Shown: positions 43,235 through 55,632, counted from the first letter of the stretch. The stretch is 64,000 nucleotides of DNA from Bemisia tabaci (GCF_918797505.1 NC_092798.1:13649305-13713304); one strand, 5' to 3'. Notes: a model not told the origin generated them from the sequence alone. A program made the numbers and translations.

Positions 43235-44746
43235 CTGACTTTCCATGACTTTTTCCGGTTGCAATAACTGCCATGACTTTCCTTGACTTTTCAAATTTTC
43301 CGGACCGCTGGAAACATCGTGATACACCCACCATATAAAAATACGTAGAAACATGTCCTAATTTGGATGAATTTTAAAAATATTTTAGAATTTTTAAGCT
43401 GTTAACAATGTTTTCATTGAAATTCATTTAAATTAAAGTATATTTTTTAAAATGGACAACTGCGGAATATTATCGTCATTATGATACTTTCGGGTTTGAC
43501 ACTTGCACTTCTTTGTCATTTGTACTTCTACCTCTCTCAAAATTCTGTCTTAAAACTTCATTCAATCGTCTATGCTTGATCATTAGTTTATCTATCGATG
43601 TAATCAAACGTCAGTGGCTTCAGTATGCCCGGTTCCCTGCTGTTGTCACATTTGACTCCGCGTCACCAATTTAATGCATCATTTTCATGGGCAAAAGGGA
43701 ACTCTTGTTATTGGTTCATTTCAAAAACGACATGAGTGCCGTGTGAGGGGAATTATTTTTTCGAGGGGTAAGCCAGAAATAGTGGTTCCTCAGTGCGGTA
43801 CAAATCATAAATTCAGAGTGGCGGGCGTGAGAAGACATGCGCGAGGGTGTGACGTGAATTGTTGATCTGTTTCTGAGTTAAAGTACAGCTTGAGGCTCAG
43901 TCGAAGTGAGAAAATAACTTTATTTTTTTTTGTTGAGATTGTTAACATTATCTTTAACGCGGTAAATAAAGTTCCATTTCTTTCGCGATCATACTTACTT
44001 CAATGCATATACAATCATTTTCGAACTGAAAAATTGCAGCAAACGAAGGTGAAAATGCTTTAAGTTCTATGGACTCAACCTAGTTCCAATCTTCAGTGGA
44101 AAAAAATAGTGTGCAAGTTTTTTTTAGATTTTATTGAATGGGATATTTCAACTGGGTGTATGAAGGATCATGCAGAAATGAACAATTGTAACGCGTGATG
44201 AATCGTGAAAGAACTGGTGACGTAATACTCGAGAGTACCTTTCTGCGCCTCCGTCTTAAATAGTTGAAACCATGAAAGTGCTAACTGTTATGATCATTTA
44301 CATACACGTCGTTTTTAAAGGTTTGTTTATTTATTTTCTTTCGCATTTTACTTATTGTTAGTCTGATTTATTTCAATTCCATGCTTCGGATTTTAGCGTT
44401 TACCAAGAATAGCAAAGACCCGCATATATTTGCGGAATAGATAAAGATATTTGTGATGAAATCTAAGTAGCTGAATTCATGGATCACTGAGAGTCACAAG
44501 GGAGAGCCAGTCATACTGTTTCATTAACAATTAAAGAGCGAAACCGGCCGCATAATTATTCATCTTGCCAACAGCATAGTGAACTTTTTCGTCCACGGTG
44601 AAATTATACGCACGTTATCGGAAGATTTTATTCCAAGATGTTGAAATTGCAAGGAAGTAAAATATGGTCGATCTGAATTATCATTGTAGATCATTTTTAC
44701 GTTACCATTCAGGTCAGCCTTCTGCCAACATATTACCGTCTGGAAA
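43235..44746. other. No gene recognised
   Basis: A T9-like patch (ttccatgactttttccgg, ccatgactttccttgact) lies at 43237-43290. A 63-codon open frame at 43674-43865 is unrecognised. Otherwise featureless. Confidence 0.4.
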
Positions 44747-45296
44747 TGGACCACTAGACAAGGTACGAATTTAAGCAATCTGATACATGTATCTTAACCA
44801 GAATTTCACGTAGAACACGATTCGTACAACGAAAATTACTGAAACCAACTCCTAACGAGGATATGAACGATTTTATTTCACATTGGTTACGAGGAATTTG
44901 AACTGCCCGCTCACAAGAAACTCAAAGCTCTAAGTGAGTCAAATCGCGCACTACAAAGGTTTCAGCAAGCTCCTCAATCGAACAATGTTCATTTCCCACC
45001 ATGTGTTGTTCAAACTATAAGCTATTTGTAATAGCTGAGCCAAAGCGTCTAGATTGAGGTTGCCAGATTTTTATATCGCAGAAACTGTCATGATAACGTT
45101 TAGTGCGCGATGTGAGTCACGTAGAGCATTGAGTTTTCATGAGCGGGTAGTTTGAATTCACGCATCAAGAATCATTAAATATCTTCGTAAGGAGTTGATA
45201 TCGGTAACTTTCGTTGTGCCCATCGTGTTTTACGTGAAATTTTGGTTAAGAAACATGTATCAGAATGTTGAAATTCGTACCTTGTCTAGTGGTCCA
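44747..45296. mobile_element. T4 element, second copy (550 bp)
   Basis: Starts tggaccactagacaaggtac and ends gtaccttgtctagtggtcca. Same length as the copy at 34219-34768. A G-rich run (ggggagg then nine G) follows at 45311-45335. Confidence 0.94.
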
Positions 45297-45881
45297 TTCA
45301 AACTACATCACCGGGGGAGGGGGGAGGGGGGGGGGGCACGGGGTTGTTGGATGATATGGACATTTCCAATTCATTATGGTGGCACCCAAATAAAATAGGT
45401 TAATGATCAAAATGTTGCGGTACTCCCCCAACTGAAGATGCGGTAGGTAAGGTAAGCCACAATTAAATGGTAAAATCCACATCATCCAACAAATTGTGAC
45501 AGTACCACAATTTTAGAGCATGACCCTTGGCACTCTTTGCCCGTGTTTTTTTATGACAAAAGGACACATCAGTCGTGAATGAAAACTACTTTAAATTCAC
45601 TCTAAATCCTAAGTGCTGTGCATTTTTTATGTTTCTCCTTCAATTCTAGGAAATGCAAGTATGGATACACGACTATATTGATACTTAGGTAAAAATTTGG
45701 GGGTACATATACGTAGTAAATCGATGATCGAGCTAGACATATTGTCTCTATCACTACCAAAGTTCTTTTGCACGAGAGGCATGAATTTTAGGCCTGAAAT
45801 TGTGCTAAATTCTGCAAAATTTGAGCTTAATTTTTACAAGCGATTCTGACACAATATATGCAACTATTGACAGGTATGAAT
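45297..45881. other. No gene recognised
   Basis: G-rich low-complexity sequence at 45311-45340, then AT-rich sequence with no recognisable exon. Confidence 0.4.
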
Positions 45882-46124
45882 AGACCGTGTGAAGCAGGAA
45901 GGAACCAAACCACATCAAGTACTGCCAAATTTAATTGGGCAATATGAAAACGGTTGTGCGGATTTTTGTGCAAATTTCAATAAATTTTCGGGATGGAACA
46001 AAGAAAATTCCTTGACATTTTCAAAGAAATCCGCACAAACGACTTACGTAAAAAATTAAATAGCCAAATTAAATTTGGCAATAGTTGATGTAGCTGTCTT
46101 CCTTTCTGCTCACCGTGGTTCAAA
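45882..46124. mobile_element. T3 MITE, diverged copy
   Basis: agaccgtgtgaagcaggaag, accaaaccacatcaag and the mirrored aatagttgatgtagctg ... ctgctcaccgtggtt mark the family. Confidence 0.75.
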
Positions 46125-46368
46125 TGAAAGGAGCCGAAATTCGGAATCGCTTTTCCTTCTTATTCAAGTCACTAAAAACGTAGTTTAAGTTAGGCAGAGA
46201 GAGTTATAGGGTTGGAAATGCAGTAATTTTTTTCAAATTTCAAAGTTTGTCCTCCGATTGCCCTTCCCATATCTAGCTAGATCCATCACTCCTCACAAAA
46301 ATTTGACAAATATATCACGGAAACGGAGCACCTTCATTCTCGTCGGTTTTTGTTTCAGCCCAGTCTGG

Positions 46369-46474
46369 TAGAATATCAACAGAAAGGCTGAGAATTATGG
46401 CAGAGTTGGATTGCAAGTTCGACAAAATGAGTAAAGTGGAAAAGTTTTTCGAAAATCAATCTATTCGGAAACAG
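46369..46474 (+). CDS. MTHFS-like copy 3, exon 1 (partial gene)
   Basis: The exon follows a strong acceptor (ggtttttgtttcag) and ends in phase 0 before gttagtc, as in copies 1 and 2. The first ATG in frame is at 46397, giving 26 codons (MAELDCKFDKMSKVEKFFEN, QSIRKQ). The frame is open to the acceptor, and the upstream part (ISTERLRIM) aligns with ISTTMDRKAMRM of copy 2. So the ancestral start has been lost here, or it lies in an upstream exon. Confidence 0.55.
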
Positions 46475-46608
46475 GTTAGTCAAGAAAACACACGCTTAAA
46501 GTCCGATTGAAAAGTTGACGAATATTAATCGACCTCTCACGAGAGTTTCATTTAAGTGATTAGCTGCATGGAAAAACCAGAAGTATATATCGACGGTGTA
46601 AGTCCGCA

Positions 46609-46823
46609 CACTGGAAAAAAAAACATTGTATCTAGAGTCCAGACTCTTGAAAACATTGACAAGAAAAAATACTCTTGATTCAATGAGATTTAAGCTTAAA
46701 TCAAAAGGAAATCCGCTCAAATTAAGAGGCTTAGTTCTTGATTCAAGCAAAAATCCGATTGAAGAGTACTTTTTCTTGTCTATGTTTTTAAGAGTCTGGA
46801 TTCTAGATCCAATGTGTTTTTTG
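46609..46823. mobile_element. T2 MITE in intron 1 of copy 3
   Basis: Starts cactgg-A-tract and runs to tagatccaatgtgtttttt, with the right terminus truncated at ggcgcg. Internal palindromes as in other T2 copies. Confidence 0.88.
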
Positions 46824-48929
46824 GCGCGTATACGTAGTATACCGCCTTTGCGATCGTTTCGAACCCTGCTCGATACAATAACCGAGTCCCTTAGTTCCTT
46901 ACCGAAAAGTGACTACCGCGAACTTCTGAGATTTTCCAAAGCGTGTAAAAAGTTTATTTATCCATCAATAATTATGATTTAAAGTTGTTTCTCATTCTGG
47001 GGCTCATTAGTTTATGTGCAGTGAATACCAAGAGTCTACGTTACTTGGTTTTTTCAAAAAAAGCCTAAGAATGCGACGCGCTGATTTAAAATATGCATAT
47101 ATAAGCAGAATCAAGCGAATTGATTCGAGGATGGCTGAGCAGGTCGGCACTCTCGAAATGAGAATTTAACTCCTCCGTTTTGTTCAAAACGTTGCTTTGA
47201 CAGATCTGTAACCTCGGTTATAATTTCCAAAAGTTGGTACCCGTGCTCTGATAGTGCAATCTGTGTAAGTGCAATCTGTGATGAGCCTCGAGACTCATTA
47301 GACCATTAGCTAAACGTGGCTCATACAGGAATCCACTTACCCCTCTCTTTCCCACGCTCCTGCTCACTGCGTCGGCGTCTCGACGAACAATAGCTAATGA
47401 CGGTTGCCAAGCGATGCCGGGATCCTCAGCCCCTCGCCCAATTACTTACGCTTCATTAACCATTTCACCGTCACGCTAGGATTCGTCCAATTTTCAAAAA
47501 AAATTGTTTCGCGAGTTTTTAGCAATTTTTTCCTTACTCTCCGTTAAAACACGAATTAAAAGAGGTCTCATTCATAAAAATCGGCCAAATAGAAGAGAAG
47601 TTACAGTATTCGAAATCCGAAGAAATCAACAAGACTTCTCCAAACAAAAAATAAAATGAAGGGGGGGGGGGGAATGTATAAATTACAATTTAATATGATT
47701 GACCTCAGAATGTGACAAGCAATTCAATTATAAAAAGGAGAAAAAATTGAGTGAAATTACAAAAAATTAGCCTCTTGCAAGGGGCTTCCTTGTATGAGTT
47801 TTGACCTGAAGACAAGTAAATCCCGTTATATTATTAAAACGAAATTGACTCCATAGTTTAATGCCTTAGTTTCTTGAATACGATTATTTTAAGCACTCGA
47901 TTTATATCAGCAATTTTACCCATGAGGTGATTTCCTGAGAGCTGATAATATCACGAATTTCTCATAGAGCCCTTCAAAAATGGCTTGCTTTTTGGGCAGC
48001 CGATTCGGCCATCAAACCGGGGTTTAAATGGAAGCTGATAATAACACAAAGCTCTGAGAACAATTTTAAGATGAGTATAGGAACGGTTTGTACATTACGA
48101 GGAGAGGCGGGCATTCTGTTCAGCATATCGATACATAAGTATTTTCACACGTAGAATTCAATTTTCACGTCAGGGAGTCGACATATTTTGATTTTTTCGA
48201 TTTTATACGGAAAATTTATGGTTTTTCGGGATTGAAATTACTTACAATTGTTTCATGAAAAATGAATGCACCCAAAATGACTATAGCATTTTGACTTTCA
48301 CATACCTACGTGCACTCACTAAATTGATTGGTAAATTCAAAGAGTGGGTACATCGACCTGGTATATCAAGTTTCTGCGATTTTTTACGGCAAATCGGTAG
48401 ATTTTCGAGATGTGGATTGCTTACTTTCAATTCATGAATGAATAAAGCATGGACATGGTTGAGCTTCTTTGCATGAAAAGACGTTTAAAATAACAAAATC
48501 AAGACATATTTAATACAATTGCATTTATATCGAGTCAATTTCTTTTCAATAATATAACGGGATTTATAATACCGGTGATTTGGGTATTTTAGCCCCAAAA
48601 TACCTTTAAATCGACTTTATCTTCTAGGAATTCGACAGAATTTTTCCTTTCTTCGCTTAAATTTTTCCGTAGCACTTTTCCTCAAGAATCTGATAAGATT
48701 TTGCTTGAGGCGGATCAAAAAACTTAAATTTGTTCGAATAGCTTTCTAGATTCACAATACACGGTCTCGTCAAGGTGCGTCGTTGACCTTGCAGTGTTGG
48801 ATCGTGAATTCTCCTGTTGTGCTGCTTGCCTTTTTTGAAATCTCTGTAAATGAAAACTAAAGGGGTTGATATGTGCGAGTTAATGACGCGCCTTATCAAC
48901 ACATTGTGTTGGAGTTCACTGCTTGTTTT
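46824..48929. other. Large intron of copy 3; no other feature recognised
   Basis: About 47270-47470 is less AT-rich (cactgcgtcggcgtctcgac) and unique in the window, with no coding frame that I can name. A G run lies at 47660-47672. The rest is AT-rich. Confidence 0.4.
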
Positions 48930-49275
48930 CCAGTGCAACCACGTATCTCAGTTTGCGATGTCATAGACTTCCTGTCATACTTTGTAATTTATACGGAAAA
49001 CTGCTCAACGGTAATTCATAAAAACTGCCGCGATTTTTCTTCTCTGTGCGAAGAAAATTCGGCAAAAAATTCAAGGTATGATGTTCCTTCGGGCTATGGC
49101 CTGTCCACCATAGTTTCTCCCTGTAAAATAATGACCGTAATAAAATAACTTGATTTAAAAAAAAAAAAAAAAAAAGGTGTGATGTCAATTTGTTCTCCTT
49201 TAAAAAATAATATAGAGGCGAATATTTTCGAACACTGCAAACGAAATACGTGGTTGCTGACTTACGCCGTCGATA
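48930..49275. repeat. Dispersed repeat R1 in intron 1 of copy 3
   Basis: cacgtatctcagtttgcgat, catagacttcctgtcatac, ctcaacggtaattcataaaa and the closing gaaatacgtgg match 4961-5665. Confidence 0.75.
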
Positions 49276-49424
49276 AGTTGTTTAAAAATGAAATAGAGAT
49301 ATTAGATCTCAATGGCAAAATCCAATTGAACCACGAACTGACCTGATCCTATGAAAGTACCTTAAAAGTTTTCGCCGTTTAAAAAGTATTGCACTCTACA
49401 TTATATTAATTGGGTGTTTTTCAG

Positions 49425-49552
49425 TTCTTTGAACTACCACAGTATAGAGCAGCAGACAGAATAGGAATTTATTTAAGCAGACCAGACCAGCCGGACACAA
49501 TCGAGATTTTCAAGGAAATGTTGAAGGATGGAAAACACGTGTTCATTCCTTG
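49425..49552 (+). CDS. MTHFS-like copy 3, exon 2 (partial gene)
   Basis: 128 nt between gggtgtttttcag and gtaagc, the same length and phase as exon 2 of copies 1 and 2. Encodes FFELPQYRAADRIGIYLSRP and ends GKHVFIP. It is closer to copy 2 (about 23 of 42 residues by hand count) than to copy 1. The final split codon starts TG, where the others have Lys. I could not find exons 3 and 4 in the remaining 14 kb by reading, so the gene is either broken or has a very long intron. Confidence 0.75.
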
Positions 49553-49612
49553 GTAAGCAAGATCTAAATTTTGGATTATTTACCCTTGCCTCACATATGC
49601 TCTATAACGTGC

Positions 49613-49680
49613 TCTTTTCTTGTCAATGTTTTCAAGAGTCTGGACTCTAGATCCAATGTGTTTTTTTTTTTCCAGTGCAC
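49613..49680. mobile_element. Right half of a T2 MITE
   Basis: tcttgtcaatgttttcaaga, gtctggactctagatccaat and T-tract with ccagtgc are the T2 right arm alone. Confidence 0.85.
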
Positions 49681-49760
49681 TCTGCGCTTCTAGAGAAAAG
49701 AAAATGCATACAGATATTTTACCTCATCGATGGTTTTGAAGTATCCTAGCGCTTACATAA

Positions 49761-49883
49761 CGTCGCTTCTCTGATGTAAGGGTGTATCTCTATATCCACA
49801 TGTGCTCCGGAAAGCATAGAGCTATACGGAGAACAGGGCTCATGCGAAAATCGAGATACGCCCCACACGTCAGAGGAGCGACG
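49761..49883. mobile_element. T12 MITE, second copy
   Basis: cgtcgcttctctgatgtaag at the left mirrors acgtcagaggagcgacg at the right, with cggagaacagggctcatgcg between. Confidence 0.8.
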
Positions 49884-50906
49884 ATACGAGTCCTGAGCCT
49901 CCTGAGGGCATTCAAATTTCAGGTGTCACTTCCAAGAATGATTGAGTTGATCGCTAACTTGATGAATTCTCAGTTCATAACGCTCGGTGAGATTGAATTT
50001 ATCTTCCTTTAATAAGAGATTGATTGGAAAAAACACGCCTTTTCAGTGTGACTTTTTTGTCGCCTTTTACGTCGTTCTGATTTCATGGCAAGATAAAAAA
50101 AAGAGAGGATGTTTGATTATACGTATGCAAAACACATCCAGACAAGGATTAATATTCTTTGATTAAAATTAAGCAATTACCTGCCCGAGTCTCGCCTTAT
50201 CAGATTCGGAGTAGTCCAACGGTCGCGATCGTAGCGAGCGCCGGAGAGAGGGAATGAAAAAATGCGGGAGAAATTAAAATCGCGTGACCTGAATGCGGCG
50301 AACTACAATGAAATCTAAAAAATCGCGCCACACGCTCATTATTTAAATGTGTCAGGTTTATCGGGAATTCTCCGGGGGTACGGGGTAAAAAATTGGATGA
50401 AACGGAAAAAAAGGAAGGAATGAACGATTATGAGGACTCGTTAATTATGTTGATAAAAGCATCGATATTTTATTATGATTTCGCACCTGTGTGATGTTGA
50501 CAGTTGCGGGGTTGCCGGGTTTGTAAAATTAGCTACGCCATAAGCGTACGACTTTACGGATACGGGTTTTGCTAAATTTTAAAACCATCTTGCGCGACAC
50601 ACACACGTGCGCGCGCCCCCCTCTTCCGAAAAAAGAAAATAAATAAATAAATAAATAAACTGTCAATCGTACGATTAAAAGGGAATGCAGTTTGTAATAA
50701 GGTGCTGATATTTCTAGATAAAAAATGAAGTCTTTAAAATAGTAAATACGGCCGCCATTAGGATCCCTCCGCAGATATGAAGAAAACGATTCCTTATTAT
50801 TGCAAAATGCAGTTGGACTTCTCATTATTCGTCACCAATACCATAGGCCAAGGGGCCTCAGGGCGAAAGGGTATATATTCTTCTGAGGAGAGTGATTAGT
50901 CAAGAT
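49884..50906. other. No gene recognised
   Basis: Unique sequence with a short (aaat)n run at about 50637-50660 and a ca/cg-rich patch at 50598-50618. No MTHFS exon 3 was found. Confidence 0.4.
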
Positions 50907-51293
50907 CAATGGGTCAATTGCACTGGTCATAGAATCGTGGTTCGATGTTTAATGATTATAGATTAGCTGTTCTTAATAATAAGATTTGTCCAAACAACAC
51001 CTCTCCACGTACCCTTGGTTTCTTCCACCTTATAAAATCATCAGTCACGGAGAGACACGCGTTTGCATTGGTTATTCACTACGAAACTTGGATAAAACTA
51101 TGGTGAAAGAAACCAAGGATGTTACAATTGTTACAACCGCGGTGGATAACGTCATATACCGAATTTTTCAAAGCGCGATATCTCGGTTGATTTTTACCGT
51201 AGAAACATGCTTTTTGAACAGATCTTAATAGTTTTAGTAGATTGAGAGGATTATGCATCAAAACACGATTCAGCAAGCGCAACTAGTCCATTG
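50907..51293. mobile_element. T13 MITE, fullest copy
   Basis: caatgggtcaattgcactgg at the left mirrors gcgcaactagtccattg at the right. The interior has ctatggtgaaagaaaccaag and aagcgcgatatctcggttga. Related pieces: 25943-26115, 32385-32605, 33290-33487. Confidence 0.75.
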
Positions 51294-51828
51294 AGGAAAC
51301 AAAATGATGACGTAACAATCCACAACATATTCTAGGTGCACAGCTCCAGATTTCATGATTTTAAGACGGAGATAGGGGTAATAGTATCAAACTTTGCCCA
51401 AGATTCCAGTATCGTTAAAATTGATGTCAACTATTCGAAAGCACGCTGTACCAAACACATCGTCGTTGGATTATCGCAGCCATTCTTCCTTTTCTCAGTG
51501 ATCACTGAAAGCCTTTTGCGGAAAGGACCGAACCTGTATGCTCGGGTGCAAAGGGATCGCGGACGCTCGCGTTTTGGCGATTCGAAAGGCCGAAGGAGCA
51601 GGGCTTAACGAGGCATGAAACAAAGCAAGCGTTTGCAGGATGTTTCAGAGGGGTCATTTGGGGAGGGGATGGAAGGCACTAATCTACTTGTGACAGAACT
51701 GGACCACGATATCTTCCGGAAAGGTAGAGGAAGCAGTGTTGCAATGCAGGCCAGCCTCTGCTCTATCGGAATGAGAACAAAGCTCAATCGAAATTTTCTC
51801 GATGAGGGATTTTGATTTTTTTTTGCCC
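51294..51828. other. No gene recognised
   Basis: Open frames of 66-90 codons at 51336-51608, 51605-51847 and 51615-51815 overlap in different frames with no known domain. Confidence 0.4.
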
Positions 51829-52060
51829 GCACTGGAAAGAAAAACACATTGGATCCAGAGTCCAGACTCTTGAAAACATTGACGAGAAAAAATACTCTTG
51901 ATTCAATCGGATTTTTGCTTGAATCAAAACAAAATCCGCTTAAATTAAGAGGCTTGGTTCTTGATTTAAGCTAGATTCTGATTGAATCAAGAGTACTTTT
52001 TCTTGTCGATGTTTTTAAGAGTCTGGACTCAAGATCTAATGTGCTTTTTTCCCAGTGCGC
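51829..52060. mobile_element. T2 palindromic MITE
   Basis: Starts gcactgg-A-tract-cacattggatc, ends agatctaatgtgc, T-tract, cccagtgcgc. Complete, with both arms. Confidence 0.94.
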
Positions 52061-52817
52061 AAATATTAAACAGGCCGCAAATAATCAGACGGTCTCTCAT
52101 CTTTCTGTACAGGGCCTTCATGAAAAATATGTAACACTCTGCGGGAAAGAGGGTTCAGACCTTGCGTTACGGGCGCGTTATAGGGGGAATAGGGCGTTCA
52201 GGGCTGCATTATTTAACGCCAAAGTGTGCGTGTAGTGCCGATTTTTCGAAACATCTTTGATGCAAAATCGATGCGAGATGGCGATTTTCCATCCAAAATT
52301 CCTCATTAAGCGCTGATTTGAGGAAGGGAATTAGAAAAGTGTCTCAAATATTCTCGGAGGGTCTGCAGATTTAGGTTACGGGTGCGTTACAAGGATAAGG
52401 GGAAATTTTAGAGTCCAATTTACAGTGTTGTGTGTATTATGCACACCTACTGAAGCTGTTTTTCAAGCAGTCAAATAACCCCTCCCTCCTCCTTAACTAC
52501 CCAACGCCCTTCACAAACGGGCCCTTATTGGATCAAACGGAGGGGAGAGGCATGGAACACCCTGTTAATAGTCTATAGCAGCGGCGATGGTAGGTATCGG
52601 TAGACGGTTCAAACCTGGTGGTATGATTTGCGCTCATTATTTCGAAACAATGGGGAAAGAAGAGGAGGGGTTGTGAGAAGGGGGTTAGGAGAGGGTCCAG
52701 CATTCACGATTAATATTGCTAGAGGCGTGTAAAGATTTCTCGGTGGTAGTCCAGATTTATGGAACGTTATTAAGCGCTGATGTAAAATAAGCGGATTTTC
52801 CCGAAAAAATTAGCATC
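52061..52817. other. No gene recognised; weak repeats of cgttacgg-gcgttat
   Basis: cttgcgttacgggcgcgtta (about 52162) and taggttacgggtgcgttaca (about 52373) suggest a decayed duplication. No exon. Confidence 0.4.
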
Positions 52818-53061
52818 GTCGCACAGTGGATCGAGCCAATGGGAGAGGTCTGACAAAATTTGGAAACTTCAAAAGCTTATAAATCCATTTATTAAAAAAA
52901 CTTTGAGGTTCTAAAAGTGGCTCATCTATTGGTTTCCTCGTGAAAATTTTCGTCCTGAACCACCCCTTAAAGTTTGAAATGTGGCGAAATAACATCCAAA
53001 TTTGCAGTTTTAGTCAACTATTTCATGTCCGACCTCTCTAATTGATTCGATTCACTGTGCG
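52818..53061. mobile_element. T11 MITE, second copy
   Basis: gcacagtggatcgagccaat at the left mirrors attgattcgattcactgtgc at the right, with the same interior as 21636-21869. Confidence 0.92.
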
Positions 53062-53507
53062 TCGGTGGCTCCGCTCTGACTGGATATTAATCCCCGATCA
53101 ATGATGAAAAAATTCGCCATTTTATGCTCCGCTTCCGCAGAAAAGGACGGTCATCGTTGACAAATGCCCCCGACTCTCGTAATTACGTTCCGTGTGTAAT
53201 GACCCTCATAAGGCACAACTTGGCAGCTATGGGACGGGTCGGAGTGTATGTATCATTCAAAAGCGGGGATCAAAGGGGCTCAACGTTATTTCCCGTCCGA
53301 ACAGGCCTGAGATAATGAAAATATTTCCTTCCGTTAACTCCACCGCTTTCACAGTGTGTTTCCGCGATGGGGTGAAAACTGAGCCTGCATTCGTCGAATG
53401 CAGATTTTCCCGATTTTTTACCCCCGCGTGCAACTTTGACGGCGAGCTGTTGGGATCATACCGTCGTATTGGCACAAAAAAAGAGCTTATATGAGCTACA
53501 AGATTAC
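53062..53507. other. No gene recognised
   Basis: Overlapping open frames of about 100 codons on both strands (53192-53494 and 53257-53553) show no recognisable domain. Composition is less AT-rich than the neighbours. Confidence 0.4.
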
Positions 53508-53746
53508 TGCTGTGCAGTGAAAGAATGCCGTATGAGCTATCTGGCGTTGTCAAATTTCCTTCGATAAAAATAGAATTTTTTGAGTTTTTTTCTCCAAATT
53601 TTACAGAGTATTTAATTCGCGAATGAATCTACAGTATCTAAAATGTTAAGGAAAAATAATTAAAACTTTGCGGAGTGATAAAGATTTTATCGAGAGAGAT
53701 TTGGCAATATTAAAATTTTCATCCGAAGCTTTACCTTAGCACGGCA
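53508..53746. mobile_element. T1 MITE
   Basis: Left ctgctgtgcagtgaaagaat, right agctttaccttagcacggca. The interior has ttgtcaaatttccttcgata and gagatttggcaatatt. Confidence 0.85.
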
Positions 53747-55359
53747 GATTAAAGGATCGGAACAAATGACCGTTAACTTGAATACTTTACAGAGGGAAAA
53801 TCATATCTTACCTCTAGTGTGTTTACTCAGGATATGAGAAAAATCACCCCTTTCGTGCACATTCCGAACTCCCGGCTAACAACCCGCAGCATGCCCCCCT
53901 CCCTCCCCCTTTAATATCAATAAAACGGTAATATTAAATCTAACAAAAAGTTCGCATGAAAAACATAGATTTAAAATAATTTAAACAATATACTTCACGG
54001 TTGTTTGTATGAGTTTGAATTTATGTTAAGAATTATGATTCGACCATGTTTTGAAGTAGATTTATTCTGACCCAAAAACGAATATTCGGTGTTCAAGGAA
54101 GACTTTGTCCAAACCTATTCGAAATTTAATCCAAAGCCCAATAGCGGGACCAAGCGAAAAAATTCGCCGCCTGGAAAAGAAATTATTAATATTTCATTTT
54201 AAATATAATAATTATAAATATTATTAATTAAGGATTTGAGAAGGGAAATTTTAGTATTAGTCAAAAGAAAATGTTTCCATTGAAAACTGTTTGGTGCTAC
54301 TCGGACGGAGGAACTTAACGATCTTCCAACGTTGCGAAATTTTTATTCGTGAATTATATTTTTGCTTCGATGCGCTTATGCGCATTTGCAACTGTGGGAA
54401 TTTTTAAGACTTCTCTTTTAATAACATGGAAATAGTAAGCAACATTTTCGACGTACAAAAAAGTCATATTCTAACGAAACCTTAATACTGCCGTTAATTT
54501 TACAACCTTAAAACGGAAATACGTCTCCGTGGCTGGGGACAGAAGATTGTGCGATCTTTCTCCTCCAAACTAGCAACCAAGCCACCCTCTTAATCCTTAT
54601 TCAACCGCAAAATTGAATAACCTGCGTTTAGCGCGGCGGATAAGAGGCGCATTATTCCGGTAAAAAAGCGACCGCTTGGAGTTGAAACGATGAATCGATT
54701 AATGTCTCTAAAAAATTCCGCGTTTTACACGGGTAAAAAATGCAATCGCGACAGCGAGATGCGGTTTCGGAGTAAGTATGGTTCGACCTCTCCGCTAAGC
54801 CAATTTTGATTAAAAGAGATGCTGAAACTTTCAAGACCGGGGATTGCCAAGTCGCAGATGACCCTCACATTTTACCCTGATTCTGGAAGGAAAAATCCAA
54901 GTTTGCGCTGATAATTCGCAACCATGCTCAAGATTCAATGTGGACTTATTGGGTCACCGACTGCAGGCGCATGAAATCAGCTTAAAGGTTCCATTCAGAT
55001 GAGAATTTACGTATTTTCCTTTGTCAACGTGTAAGGCTCGATTAGTTAAACTAACTCGCAGCTTTAAGCTGTATTCACGGATTCTGACGAAAGCGCAAAT
55101 TGAAAACAAATTCTCTTGATCTCTTATTTTGTTGGTGATTTTAAGTAGAGAGCAATCGCGTGCATTGTGAGACGCTTGAAGAATGATGAATGGTGAATTT
55201 ATTTGAATACTTTAAATAAAATGTTGAGGACCAGAGTGATTCGACCTGGAAATCTTAGAAGTCTCCTTTCATAATACTCTGTGGATATCCCGAAGGACCG
55301 TAGAGCATGACACCAGTAGCGAAGCATGAATGATCGACGTGCGGCTGGCCAACTACAAC
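53747..55359. other. No gene recognised
   Basis: The longest stretch after 43 kb without a recognisable transposon. About 54540-54850 is somewhat GC-richer. No exon or RNA gene could be identified. Confidence 0.4.
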
Positions 55360-55448
55360 GCGCAATGGCGCCTACAAACCTAAGGGGATACTTCAAGCAT
55401 TGCGCAATGCGTAAAGTATCCCCCTTAGGTTTGTAGGCGTTAGTGCGC
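55360..55448. repeat. Strong palindrome of about 89 bp
   Basis: gcgcaatggcgcctacaaac, ctaaggggatactt, caagcattgcgcaatgcgta, aagtatcccccttag and gtttgtaggcgttagtgcgc form a nearly perfect hairpin. It may be a very short MITE. Confidence 0.85.
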
Positions 55449-55495
55449 GGTTCGCGCCGGTAGCACGCCGCGCCGCGCCGCTCATTTCCTATTTG

Positions 55496-55632
55496 AAGCT
55501 ATGGTAAATAAAAGAATCGATTATTAAGGTGTTCGTCGCGAACACCCTCCTATTTATCAATCCTTTTCAATTATTTGTTATTTGTTCAAATAACAGATTA
55601 ATCGATGTATCGAACAGCACGCCACGCCACTG
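55496..55632. mobile_element. T6 MITE, right part
   Basis: gaatcgattattaaggtgtt, cgtcgcgaacaccct and gaacagcacgccacgccact match 43072-43234. The left terminal repeat is not found. Confidence 0.65.

Noticed and set aside
49884..50012. Possible exon 3 of MTHFS copy 3 after an AG at about 49922
   Set aside because: In the phase required by exon 2 it hits a stop within a few codons and lacks the DMxMV block.
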